Source: Membranipora membranacea
Lineage: Eukaryota > Bryozoa > Gymnolaemata > Cheilostomatida > Membraniporidae
Assembly (NCBI GenBank): GCA_914767715.1
Contig: OU612068.1
Span: forward strand, 6,262,001 to 6,326,000
Length of the DNA stretch: 64,000 nt
Direction: 5' to 3'
Shown: positions 1 through 11,505 of the stretch, one piece after another
How the letters are laid out: every line of letters begins with the position of its first letter
How positions within the stretch are numbered: the first letter of the stretch is position 1
The notes under the pieces: model-generated
What the model was told of the DNA's origin: nothing
Seen by the model: the letters and a program-made list of their open reading frames with translations, nothing else
Database searches by the model: none
Translations under genes and position numbers: made by a program

Positions 1-316
1 TTCCTGAGTTTACAGTGTCGCTCCCCTCATTTTCTTATCACAGTGTTGGGGTGCTTGTGGTTCGCCTGCGGAGTACCTCATAACGCAGGTGGCGTCGTAG
101 AGTTCGCTGAACTTCTTGAATTCCCTGCATGTTCTCTTTGAAGTGGGATGTTTCACAAACCGGATGTCTTTCTCCCGCATTGTGACCGATGGCCAGAAAA
201 ACTGTTTTGTTCATATTCCAGGCAAAATCAGGGTTATTTGTATCATAATGAAATTAATAAGTATTGGCTGGACTTGGCTTAGTTGCATTGGTGATTAATT
301 TATCTTGTTATCATAG

Positions 317-622
317 GTTATACTGATCCAAGCCTGTCAAAAGCCAGGGATATCACCTAGTGAGTTCGACGCACAAGTGTCATCTGGCCCAGATATGACA
401 AAATTCGATCTCAGAAGGCCACACACTGCTTTGCTAATGGCAACAGTGGATAATGAAGCGGCACGGCGTGGACTGTACACAGGAGCAATGGCTGAGGAGT
501 TCAGAAGAGCAGATGGGGTATCTGACATTCCTGACTTGCATCGACGAGCTGTTAAAAAAGTGATTGCAGAGAACGCATCACAAACCCCAATAATAAGATC
601 AACTTTGAGAAACTCACCCTAA
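317..622 (+). CDS. Caspase terminal exon (copy A), C terminus frameshifted
   Basis: This is the last exon of a second LRR-caspase gene whose earlier exons lie left of the window. The acceptor AG is at 315-316. The frame opens with VILIQAC, which carries the catalytic cysteine in the QAC motif, followed by the small (p10) subunit. The arginine expected to bind substrate aspartate is kept in the segment NEAARRG. Compared with the full gene at 18841-19164, four bases (gaaa) are missing near 607-614. The reading frame therefore ends NSP-stop instead of KKLTLEAVS-stop, and the final beta-strand residues are lost. The protein may still fold, because the active-site and pocket residues precede the break, but an early pseudogene is equally possible. 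Confidence 0.8.
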   Translation, partial: VILIQACQKPGISPSEFDAQVSSGPDMTKFDLRRPHTALLMATVDNEAARRGLYTGAMAEEFRRADGVSDIPDLHRRAVKKVIAENASQTPIIRSTLRNSP

Positions 623-1758
623 AAGTAGTAAGTTAGTCATCATCACCTGAAAATTAAACATGGATGCAAAGTTTTTCTCAAATTAAATAATACCATGTTT
701 AATAAATGTTACATGTATTTTCAAATAGTACACTGATTGGCACGTTTCGGTTATCATGTTGCAGTTTGCATAATTGAAACTCTGACACTATTTCAAACAA
801 TCATAAAGAATCCTATATTTATCCTATATATAAACATCTAGAAAATATATATAAAGTTGTTAGGAAAAACAATAATATTGGAAATCAAATTGTTACTTTG
901 CCAGTGTCCAGTATCAACCATCTAAAAAACACATTACGTCACGATACTGGCCATTGGCAAAGTAACAATGTGTTCAAATGGAAATGTGTTCAAGTGGAAA
1001 TGTGTTCAAATGTTGTGTACAAAAACCCTATATAATTGTGACGCTTTTTTATACCCATATTAAAATTAAATGAATTGTGATTTTGTCAGCTTACCCTTTT
1101 GAACCCTGCCTTCTTGATTGCCTATGATTTGACATCCAATCTTTCAGATTCAATAAGATAATCTTGTGGTGGTGATCAGAGGTTGGAGAGATCAATGTTG
1201 ACTGTTACTTCATACAAACGCAGGGGACCTGTGGTAACAGTAAGAGGTTACACAATCATTCTTACAACACCGTGAGCTGAAGTTATGTCACCAGAGGGAA
1301 GAAAGCCATATAGATGAGATGTAATCAGACTTTGAGTTTGAAATGGATGTTAAATTGCATTTCCGGGCTCTTTATTGTACTTGACTTTATTGACATAGAA
1401 ATCAAATTACATTTCAAAACTGATTTTTTTTCAATTTATTGGTATATTGCTTTGTTATAATCAATATTATTTGGATATGAATAAGAAGTACTTTTAATTG
1501 CAGAATTAAAGTTTCTAATTCCGCGTGTACATGAAATAAGTTACTTTTACTCAACTCATCACCTATTTTTGTTTAACCATTATTAGTGAAATATTTTATA
1601 ATTAGTGCTGAAACAATTGGAAAAAGGAGGGGAACTAATTTTGGAGGCCTGATCTATCAAACCTATAAAACCTTGCATCCGCACCTAAATTCCTAATATG
1701 TGAAGGGATCGAGAGTGTACTATCACATCACCCCTGTACACTCTTTGATGTTGGTGTT

Positions 1759-2762
1759 CATACTTGCCAAGTAATCTAAATACAAAATAGGGAGATTTCA
1801 CTTTACGGCGATACTGCACCACAACGTGGTGCTTCGAGGGTGCGAAGCACACGAGTCACCCACCTGGGGGTTTGGGGGCGGTGTGAGCCCCCCAATGGGG
1901 TACGGGGCGGAGCCCCTCTGCAGAAGCTCTGAGAGCGTTTCCAGCCACTAGGAAGGGCTAAAAAGGTATATTTGACCCCAAATAATTTCATGTTTGTACT
2001 AGTACTTAATTAAATATAAAACTGAGGTGAAATACACTTTAAACAATTACAATCAATCCATGGGCCCCTGGGACTCTTACATACATACCTTTACATTTTC
2101 AATGTCAAGTATCAAACACCCCATTGGCAAAGTAGAGGCATGTAAGTCCCAGGTGTCATTGGCTACAAGTGCCCATGCATCATCAAGATCTGAAAATGTG
2201 CTCAGTCACAGACAGTGAGAATCCAGATAAGGTACTATATTCCTGTTTCAAAGTCTTTGGTCCAAGCTTTGTTAAATTGTAGTGGACCTACCTTTTGAAT
2301 TGTTAGGTTTCTATTTCCTTTCACTTAAATTTAACTAGAGTAGACCAATGAATGAGGGAGTTCATTGAGTAGACAGTACAAAATTAATACTAAAAAATGC
2401 GTGATCTGAAAGGAAATGAAAACTAAATGTATACACTTGACTAGCTACTTTATATTGTGACCAATGACAGTCAGTGTTGTGAGTTATGAGAGGATGCTAT
2501 TGGTCATTCACAATAATAGGCTGAATCTTAACAAAACAGGTAAATTTGTTAGGATTATTTAATTTGATAATTCTTTCAATTTTGTGTGCAAAGACCTTAA
2601 CAGTAACTAGTCAACAACAACATGTGCTTGGATAACTATCAAAAAATTGCGATTGGACTGTTTTCTCTAAAATCTGGAGGAAATAGTGAGATTTACAAAA
2701 AGTGGGAGGTGGGTGTAAAAATCTAGAGGTTCACGCCTAAATCGGGAGACTTGGCAAGTATG
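1759..2762. mobile_element. hAT-like non-autonomous DNA transposon
   Basis: The element is bounded by 13-base terminal inverted repeats, CATACTTGCCAAG at 1759-1771 and CTTGGCAAGTATG at 2750-2762. It is flanked by an 8-base direct repeat TTGGTGTT (1751-1758 and 2763-2770). Copy B of the segmental duplication has the empty site at 20278-20290, with a single TTGGTGTT, so the insertion followed the duplication. An 8-base target duplication and termini beginning CA fit the hAT superfamily. No transposase is readable; the interior contains a GC-rich patch at about 1800-1950. Confidence 0.9.
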
Positions 2763-5441
2763 TTGGTGTTGCTTGTAATATTTGTGCCTATTGTAGAGTT
2801 GTCTCGTCTTTGCTCATGAGGGGATAACCCTAAGTCCACAACGAGTAAATCAGTTGGATAATGTAATGCAAGATCACAGCACTTAGTAGAAAACAATGAG
2901 AAAATTAAGCATGATGTTTCATTTCTTAACAAACCCAGTTTCAATATAAAACATTTAATCAGCAGACCACACCACACGTTCCACAATGCTTTCCTGTTGA
3001 TGTTTACTATGTTTATTTATTCATGATCAGCTTCTAGTTTCTTCCAGGTTGTTTATTTCTCATATCCCTATGGGGAGATGACTTGAAGGTGCTGTTAACT
3101 CTTGATAAATCGCTTCCTAATAATCATATTTCTATAATGTTCCCGCTCGAAACAGAATTAGAATGACTCGTTTTATTTTGCAATGTCTTGACATTTTAAT
3201 CAGGAAGAAGAGAGTGCAATAAATACATGTATCCAAAGCTGCAAAACAACTGAATATGAATCTGGATTGTTCATAATATAGTACACCAACTCTGTATCTG
3301 TCTTATGGAATGTCAAACTGCAATGATTTTAATTTAGCTTTGTGCACTAGGCAAATATAATCGGTGAATAATGGTGTAACCATAGGTTTGATGGCGAGTT
3401 TTATTGGGGCTAGTAGTGTCAGACTCATGGGTAAAATGAAAGCTTGTTTCCAGCCCTGACAAATAGTGTGTGGCTTATTGTTCACCCAAACGCCACTAGA
3501 TGAGAGTCTCACCATTAAAACAATGGGGATCAAGAAACACTTGATCATTAAAAGTAAAACTGTAGGTGAATTCGTATCTTAATCAGTATAGGGTTTTGAT
3601 TAGCTCATGACGTGACATCATTTGACTATCTTCATCATTGTCATGTAAATCTCACCGCCCACATTATGATTCAAATATTTCCCGCCCACCATAGGGTTCG
3701 GGTTACGCAATCTACGTAACCTAAAGCTTTGGTAACTTGAGATTCAGGTTACTACCTACCCATCCCTTGGATTCGCAATCTGGTAATTTACTGTCCAACC
3801 AAAGCTCATACAATATATATATTGTGACTGTGAGAAATTATAAATATTATTGGTTAATCTATCTAAAACCTAGTCTAAGTGCTGAGACAGCTGCATGTGT
3901 GAGTTTGTGGGATTGCTTTTGCTCACAGGACTGAGCACTACTAAGACCCCATCTGTCCATATAACTAAAAAAACTGCACAGTGAATTAAATGCGTTATCA
4001 TTGCAAATGGTTAACATATATAATTTTTTTCTTTCAATTATTTCAAGTCCTGCTACAGCTAAGCACACCAACCAAATCTTCCGAGTTACTTACTCTTGAA
4101 GGGGACGTTTTTGAAATATGGACAAACTATGGAAAACAGTTCTTAAAACTAATTTTTGATTTTTCCTGATTTTTGGGCTGCGCCAATACCAAATACTTAT
4201 CCTGCTCATACTGTGCAAGTCACTCTATGTTCATTGAAAATGCATATATACTTTTGGATATTAACTTCAATAACCAAAAAATTTGGATTAAGTCTCGATT
4301 CGATTCGTTTCAAAATGTAATGCCAAAGGAAAAAATATCTATTGCACTTCTCAGCTCTAGGGAAAAATCGCATTTAATTCACTGAGTGGATGAATTCAGT
4401 GTGTTGTACTTGGATTATAGTGACTAATTGCACCTTTTATCCCTTTCATAAGGCTGTTACCATTTCTAGCAATCATGACCATACCTACGTTTCACAAAAA
4501 CAATATCATTTTCACTACTGACTTTAACTCTTTGTGTCACTGTTCACTCAGTGTCTCATCGATGTGTTGAAAGAATAATGATATAATGCTCCAAATTAAG
4601 ACGTCAGGCAGGAAAAATGATGTTGACATTCATAGGACTGCCGCATTTCCTAACTTTGGCAAGCCCAAGACCGATGTTGTCTTTTTGTTGATTTGCACTT
4701 AATAGTGTTATCGATAATCAGGTTTATATATATATATAAAATTAAAAACCATTACATTGTATAATTGTGATGTGTAGTTCCATTGTCATGACCTAACATG
4801 AAGGTAAAAAAACTCTGTTTGTCTCCACTATTGGTGTAAGGGTCCGGTATTTATTTTATCTTATCCGGTAAAATCTTATCTTATCTGCCTCAAGGCCTGA
4901 AACGCAGTGGGTACCACAAATATAGCCGAGGTAGAGAATGGATTGACATTGTTTATAGACTATCTTCCAATTATTTCTAAACCCAAAACCCCTCATACGG
5001 CTAATTATAGCAAAAAGCATGTAAAGCAAAATCATTAATAATTTCCATATTTTGCTAGTGCGTCTGGAGATTTTGTACTTGATACAATAAACCAGACCAA
5101 TTCATCATCTATAACACAAAGTGCTTGTTGAGCTATTTTTTACCTACTGCACCTCTCACCGTGGTGAAGATTTTAATCCCATAATACAAAGCGTGCGTCT
5201 GACCACATCTACTTCTGGTAGCAGTGTTGATAGAGTTGCACAACAAATAGCCATTATTAGGCAAATGTATCACATTGAGTTTGTGGACTTGTAAACAATT
5301 ATAAATCAGGAATTCAATTTCCTCTTATGAAAGAATAACTGGCTCTAAACGGAAAGTTTGAAAATAAAATCGATTGATAGTTTGCTTTCTAATTATATAA
5401 CGTATTATACTTTGTGGAAAAGAACAAATTTACGGATTGTT

Positions 5442-5525
5442 TAAGACAGCATTCCTGGTTCTGACAAACATCAGATACTTTCTACCAGTGTCTCTGATTT
5501 TGATGTTCTACGCACTACGCACTAG
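5442..5525 (+). pseudogene. GPCR remnant (TM5 region)
   Basis: About 84 bases match the fifth membrane segment of the intact GPCR (25392-25475), reading TAFLVLTNIRYFLPV and then a diverged end with a stop at about 5540. The join to the copy A spacer is abrupt, with a two-base overlap (TA). Everything corresponding to 22976-25391, including the GPCR start and first four membrane segments, is absent. The fragment differs from the intact gene at about 5 of the first 75 bases, more than the neighbouring spacer does. It may therefore derive from another GPCR paralogue. Confidence 0.75.
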
Positions 5526-6641
5526 GATCTACCTGAAATGTTGAGTTAATTTTCCTCTTTTTCCCTTAGGTTCTAGAGAAAAGTGACTCAAGGATAACCC
5601 ATTGATTACTACTATGGCACCAGTTTCGGTGAGACTTCCAAAATATCTTTTATTCAACTGCGAATTTTTGTCTTGTTTACATAATGTCATCAACTAACTT
5701 AGTGATTTTAAATATGCAGCATTTAGCCTTAGCATAAAAGGCCATATTTTTCACATTCATACATCAAGGGCTGAAAGTCACAGTAAAGTGTAGCTATATA
5801 ATGACAGCCAAACTAGTGTTCAGCGTGGCCTTTCCTGTCACATCCGTATTCTCAAGGCAATATGTACTCACACCATAAATATCTATGTTGAGATCAATCC
5901 TAAACTCAGATGACGTAGCAAAAATAAATTACAGTAACAACTGAATCATACAACTTCAAGCTTAGCTAACCCTCACTCCTCATGGGTGTTGTTATAAAAC
6001 TTGAAAGGTGTTAAAATTGTCTTCTGAGGCTATAAAATTTAGCCTTGTAATATACCTGAATATCCTACAAAACATAAAGTCTTTACGCTACTTGACAGAA
6101 AAAAAGAACTTTTTTCTTTCTTATAATGTAACATATTAAAGGGGAAAAAAATATGAGGCGCTTCACGCATTTGTAACCGAAAGTGACGATCAACGCCACT
6201 GTATATGTTGTTTGGCAGACAGGGTACTTGCCATAGTATTAGATGTTGTTAAATCTGGTGCAGAATTGACGAACAAATGAACACCATCACCAGGAAATTG
6301 TTAGCATTTCCACAATGGATGACATAGGTTAGTGATAGGGAGGTGGGAGGGAAATTGACAGACTTATTTTCTTTCAAGACCGCAAATTTTATAATCGGTA
6401 AATAGATCATTTTTGCTCAGAGCAAAGTAAAGTTAAATTTAATGTGAGCTAGCATTTAAGTTAGCTATTTTAAGCATGCGCGTATGCGCATCTGCAGTCG
6501 TATGTGTATATGCGTCTCTGTATGCGCATATGTTTGCGTATGTGTGTATGTTTATGCATATGAATGCGTATATAAATAAACCATAAATCAGTTTGAATGT
6601 ACGTTTGCTATAACACTCCGACAAGTTCTGATTTATGCTTA
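5526..6641. other. Intergenic, no gene seen
   Basis: AT-rich sequence without a convincing exon, RNA gene or repeat. A CG/TG-rich low-complexity stretch with repeated tatgcg/tatgtg words occupies about 6475-6565. Confidence 0.6.
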
Positions 6642-6849
6642 GCCTGTTTTGACAAGCTTTGTTCAGTGGGGGGGGGGGGACAAAGCTTGTCAACTCTTGC
6701 TTGCTCGATGTCAAGCTGTTCGATTGAGGATTGTCCCCTCACGAGATAACTTCTTAATAACACTAATCAATTTTTATAGGAAATTGGAGACAAGCTTTGT
6801 TCCTCACCCCCATCCCCCCCCTCACCGAACAAAGCTTGTCATGACAGGC
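6642..6849. mobile_element. TA-flanked MITE (family 1, copy 1)
   Basis: Inverted termini GCCTGTTTTGACAAGCTTTG (from 6642) and its near-complement ending CAGGC (6849) are flanked by TA on both sides (6640-6641, 6850-6851). This is the pattern of Tc1/mariner-type MITEs. A further internal inverted copy of the terminus sits near 6679-6693 beside a poly-G run, suggesting a nested or rearranged element. A second family member is at 56376-56446. Confidence 0.8.
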
Positions 6850-6934
6850 TAATTAATGCTGTGCTATGCTTTTCCTTAGTATGAGACAGTAACTCTTTTT
6901 ATTAGATCAGCTGGTGTCCACTGATCATAGCAGA

Positions 6935-7080
6935 TGTACATTTCCGTTTCGGTATGAAGGAAGTCTATACACTCGGTTCGGTGCACTAGTCGAGATTCTT
7001 CTGATGATTGGTGCTCACGGGATCATAATTACGATGGTGATTGGGAATGGTGTGATTCTTCCTGGGAATATTACTATTGT
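6935..7080 (+). pseudogene. Fibronectin type II domain exon, frameshifted
   Basis: The start reads CTFPFRYEGSLYTR, the first half of a fibronectin type II (collagen-binding, kringle-like) domain. The second half, CTSRDSSDDWC followed by SRDHNYDGDWEWC, lies in a different frame. The shift is explained by a perfect 5-base tandem duplication, TCGGT-TCGGT, at 6973-6982. Removing one unit would place all four cysteines at the spacing typical of the family. The 3' end at 7080 is followed by a possible donor (GGTGCGTA). No other exon of the parent gene was found nearby, so this is a decayed gene fragment, an isolated duplicated exon or an assembly error. Confidence 0.75.
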
Positions 7081-9656
7081 GGTGCGTACGGCTTCCTGTA
7101 TATTAAATTTTAAAGAATTAATTGTAATGCAATTGATGTTTATGGCTGTGTATTCAATTTTTGTTGGGATTTCCGTAGAGAGCCTAATGGGCTTTTATCG
7201 GTTATGGAGATTCAATGACATAAAACTGAAATTTAGAAATTTTAATTGGAGTTCATACTTTGCCAAACACTCGTACAGTGTAAATCTAAAATATCACCGA
7301 GCATGCAAAGCTGTTGATGAGAGAGATTCTGACTTGACCAATTCATGTGAATGTGATGTAGGGGCAGTTTACAACCTATCAATTATGTGTTTTCTCTCAG
7401 GGTTCACAGTTGGAGGTACTGCTGGCGGGATGTATTGTCCGAGCTGTCGTAATGGTCATCTTAAATGTTATTTTAATAATAGAAGATGGTGGAGCTACTG
7501 CAAAATTGCAGTACACAAGTTGTATTGAAGGTTGTGGAAACCATCACGTAACCACCATCAATCAAAATGTTTAATTTTTTTAGCCAGCTGAAGTATCAAT
7601 GTGACTCATAATATGGATTAAAATTCTCAACTGCAATTTTTTTAAAGGCCTTCATAAATAGTTTTACATTTTATATTTGCTAAATATATTTGTTTTGCTG
7701 ACCATTTGGAGTAGCTGTGAGAGAATGATATGGTGTAAATTTTGCAGCTGTGTGCAAAGTTGAGTTGGTATAATCCCATGTAGAGTATTACTAATACTAG
7801 TAGTACTGCTAGTATTAGTAGTACTACTAGTATTAGTTGTACCTGATACAATCCTATTTTACAGTATGTTTGTTTTAGTTAGTACATGGTTGAGATTTCT
7901 GTAATAAAAATGAAAACCAACAAAAATAAAGAACCGACAAAAAAAGTCTATACCAATAAATACTTGTGTCCTGCTGGTAGCCTTACCACAATGAACTCCC
8001 TCAGTGCTGAACACATGGCAACTGTTCTTCATTTGTTGAGCTGAAAACAATGCGGCTACTAAACCACACTTCCTTTAAATCGATAGTATTGTATAAAATA
8101 AGGCTACAGAGAAATTGTTTGGCACACTATGTGGGCGTTTTTATAAAATTCAAGCTTTCCAAAAGAGAAAATTTTATAAATGAATCATTTTGTAAGACTT
8201 GAATCTTAAAAACATTTTATTTCTTAACCACACATGGTTGAGACAGAATACAATAATTAATAAAAAAACTTCAAATTTTGTGAATGAATCAGTTTGCATT
8301 AGATCTGGCATTTATGTAAACTAGTTGGATCTTCCTTGCAAATTGTGAACTGGTCTGCGATTTTGACAATCTTCCTATGAATGCAAGGCTACATGGCGCT
8401 CAATGACATGTGTGTTGTGTGTTTGTCACATTTTCAACTTACCTCCTGACTCAAATAAAATCCATTCATGAAGTTCAATACCATTATATTGATGATATTG
8501 TACTGATCGATATTTTCAGTTTATATGTAGTGCCAAAAAGTTCATTTAAGGCCACGACTGTATTAATTATGTTTTGATGAGAATGGCACAAATTGTTTTG
8601 CTTTGAATTTTTGGCACAGGCTTTTGGCAAAAGTCCATCATACCATTGTGTCATCTATCGATAGCAGTACAAAGAAGAAGTGAGTTCCAGCTTTTCAGTA
8701 GCTGCAGTTGTAGTAGCAGTTTAAAAAAGCTAGTCATCAAACAACATTGAATTAGAAGTTTGCTGAATCCTGAAGGCTCTCACCAAACATCGCCGTTGTT
8801 TGTGTCAATAATGACATAACAGCATCAAAGCTCTTAAAGCTTCATTTGGTAAGTATGCATTCTCATATGGATGTTTCTAGGGCTAGGCATCATACCATCC
8901 TCACCATCCAAACTTTCATGGTGTTTGAATAATCACGCACCCCTGTTGAAGAAGGGAAAATGAGTCTTCTCCCTCTGCGATGTGGTTTCCATTCACTGAT
9001 CCCATTAGCTTAGAAATGAACATTTTTCCTGTGACACATTGCGTTATCCCAGCTGGATATAATCATACACTCCAGAATCCCTCTTGTTTGTGAGGTGAAA
9101 ACACATTTCCATGTTTTGTGACGGATCAGCGTAATCAGTGTTAGAAGTGGAAAATGTGAGGTAGGAGATCATGGGGGACTGAGGTTTGATTCTACTTGCA
9201 GAATGTTGGAATGATTTACTTGGGACCATATGTTAATGGTCAATAAATTGATAGACATGTCCGATGACTTTGCTCACATTTCAGTAAATAAGCGTGAAAT
9301 ACAGTGTCAGCATGACATTACCATTGCCCTTCTCCAGCAGTGGTTTCTAGACATGAGCATATGTATTACAGGAGGTTCACTCATAATTACCTCCATGAGT
9401 TGACCTAGTCACCTGTGAAAAACCCCACCGCATAACAAGTTGTCAGTGTCTGTATTCTTTTGGCTACATGCCATCATAAGCCACCGAAGGGCCCATTGCC
9501 ATCCAAACAAGACAAAAACTGGAGATAACCTCGACACTCAGGCAATCTGGTGCACAATGTAGAAAAAAGAAGGCCAATAGTCATAGTTTGCCAAGCTTAT
9601 GTATGTTTAGATAAAAAGAGTAGACAATTTACAGGGCTATGGCTATGATAAGAGTT
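7081..9656. other. Intergenic, no gene seen
   Basis: No exon-intron structure is supported. The long frame continuing to 7528 has no recognisable composition after the fibronectin type II remnant. A cluster of ACTAGT/AGTATTAG palindromic words lies at 7787-7838. Confidence 0.55.
7787..7838. repeat. Self-complementary ACTAGTA repeat
   Basis: Repeated and inverted ATTAGTAGTACT and CTAGTATTAG words form a short, strongly self-complementary AT-rich tract. It is likely simple-repeat evolution; no gene context suggests a function. Confidence 0.6.
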
Positions 9657-10990
9657 AATGTTTGATGTTTGATGTTTGTTTATTTAGACATTTCCGGTAT
9701 CACTCCTAAAAAGGTTGACAAAATTGAAATGTTTACATAAAAATTGATGGAAAAATATTGCACTAGTTGAAAAATCTCATATAGAATTCAAAAAAGCTGC
9801 TCTGCCGTTTTACAGTGCGGCATTTGCTGGGTCGGTATTTGTCGATTACTGCTTTACGGGCGGATTTTCTTTGAGTGTTAGGTCTGATTCTATTGTTCAG
9901 CGGATGGGTATTATCGGTTGAAACTTTTAAAAAGTGTTCGCTGCATAGAGACATTAAGAAGTCGGATATATAGGGTAAGGCTAGCTTGGTCAGTCTATTG
10001 TCATAGTGCTCTATGTGTGGCATCATCATGCGTGTAGCGTATCTCTGCACTTTCTCTAGTTTCTCTTTATCGGCTTCGGAGATAAACTGAAACCATACTG
10101 GGCAGGCGTAGGAAAGAACGGGTTTGACATTGGCAGCATAGAATGTTATCAGTCCTGCAGTGTTCATACCCATGGTCTTAAGCTGCTTCATCAGATACAG
10201 TCTGCTATTGCATTTGCTCACGACAGAGTCTATGTGGTCACTAAAAGACAGTTGAGAGTCTACAGTGACTCCTAATAGTTTAGCAGATTTAGATGGGGAG
10301 ATAAAAGTATCATCACTGGGGTTTACATCGAGGTTCATACCAGGTCGGTCAGAAAAAGCAATATTCAATACAACAGTCTTACTTGAGTTGAGAAGCATAC
10401 TGTTTTCTAAAGACCAACTATTAGCATTTGATATAGCATCAGAGACATTGTCATCGGTGAGGTTTACAATAGGCTTATAAAATGTGGTGTCATCTGCGTA
10501 CTTCACACAATTAAAACCTTCAGCTTTCAAGTCATTAACGTATATCAGCCAGAGAATAGGCCCAAGCTTAGTGCCTGTGGTGCACCAACATCAATGGGCT
10601 TGTATGTGGAAAATTGTCCAGAAAACTTGACACACTGCTGTCTTGAATTTAGAAAACTTCCTACCAAGTTGATAACATTGGAATTAAATCCTAGCGAGTC
10701 CATTTTAGACAATAAGATCGGGTGTTGCATTCTGTCGAAAGCCTTTGAAAAATCTAAAACTGCGTTCTGGACAAATTTAATGTTTGAGTTCTGATCAAGA
10801 GCTGATGTCCAGTCATCGAGTAGCTGCAGTAGTGCGTCAGTGGTACTCAGTTTCTGTTGGTAGGCATATTGATTCACATCTATTATATCAGCGAAATACT
10901 GAACAGCAATACCAAGACCTGCGGCTGAGTCGCGACTAAACCATGTATCAATGGTATTGAACCATGAGTCACAAGTTGATTGCAAACGAG
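9657..10990 (-). mobile_element. 5'-truncated non-LTR retrotransposon, reverse transcriptase
   Basis: On the minus strand two frames make up one reverse transcriptase. The upstream part (10985-10545) contains VLDFSKAFDRMQHPILL (the block with the first catalytic Asp) and GAPQALS in place of the usual GVPQGS. The downstream part (10530-9763) begins near KYADDTTF (the catalytic YADD) and continues with KLLGVTVDSQLSF and the C-terminal region. A frameshift or stop separates them near 10540. The 3' end carries short repeats (aaacatcaaacatc on the minus strand, about 9657-9680), as in many CR1/L2/jockey-like elements. The 5' half with endonuclease is missing. This is a dead copy. Confidence 0.88.
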
Positions 10991-11505
10991 TGGCAAGTTA
11001 TATAGTCCCTATTCACACTAATAAAAATCAAAGCTGCCACACCTTAATCTATGGGGGAGTTAATTGCCTAAATGCACAACATAAGTAATTAGATTGTGTG
11101 AATTTTAAGTTTACTGAATTGCAATAATTTATCTAATCTAATCCATAGTGGCATGTAGGGAATGATATGATACCGACCCTTTTTGTTCTTCGCAATAAAA
11201 ATTGTTGAATGTATGTAGTAGTACATTCCTACATGGTGTTGATAACTTGTCTTCTTAGTTGATCCAAGATCGAAATATAGAAAAGATACCTAATCATAAG
11301 TTGATAATTGCCAAAACTGCTACATCCATTCACCCTAGCACTGCCATTACCACAATGCAACTGCAAAAAATACCCACTGCATACAATCACTAATATGTTT
11401 GGGTATATTGAATAGTAACCACCACCGCTGCTGACAACAACACCACCACCATCCAAAACATGTTTTATTTACTTTTATTCTACAGCACGAGAATAAAATC
11501 TGACA
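10991..11505. other. Intergenic / putative 5' region of LRR-caspase gene
   Basis: There is no coding signal on either strand. A polypyrimidine stretch ending TCTACAG at 11479-11485 could be a 3' splice site joining an upstream non-coding exon to the exon with the ATG at 11506. No TATA-like element was identified with confidence. Confidence 0.35.

Larger units (their letters stand above)
1..5443 (+). repeat. Segmental duplication, copy A
   Basis: Position 1 aligns with 18525 and the match runs to 5443 (22975 in the other copy) with only scattered substitutions and small indels. The segment covers the tail of a caspase intron, the terminal caspase exon (317-622) and about 4.8 kb of 3' flank. 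The only large difference is a 1-kb transposon at 1759-2762 that copy B lacks. The open frames in the flank (for example 3303-3548 and 4173-4385) are matched in copy B only as AT-rich frames with indels between copies, so I treat them as non-coding. Copy A continues left of the window, so the upstream part of its caspase gene is not visible. Confidence 0.93.

Noticed and set aside
6914-7528. 204-residue open frame taken as a protein
   Set aside because: Only its start makes sense (fibronectin type II first half). The true second half lies in another frame and the remainder has no recognisable character.
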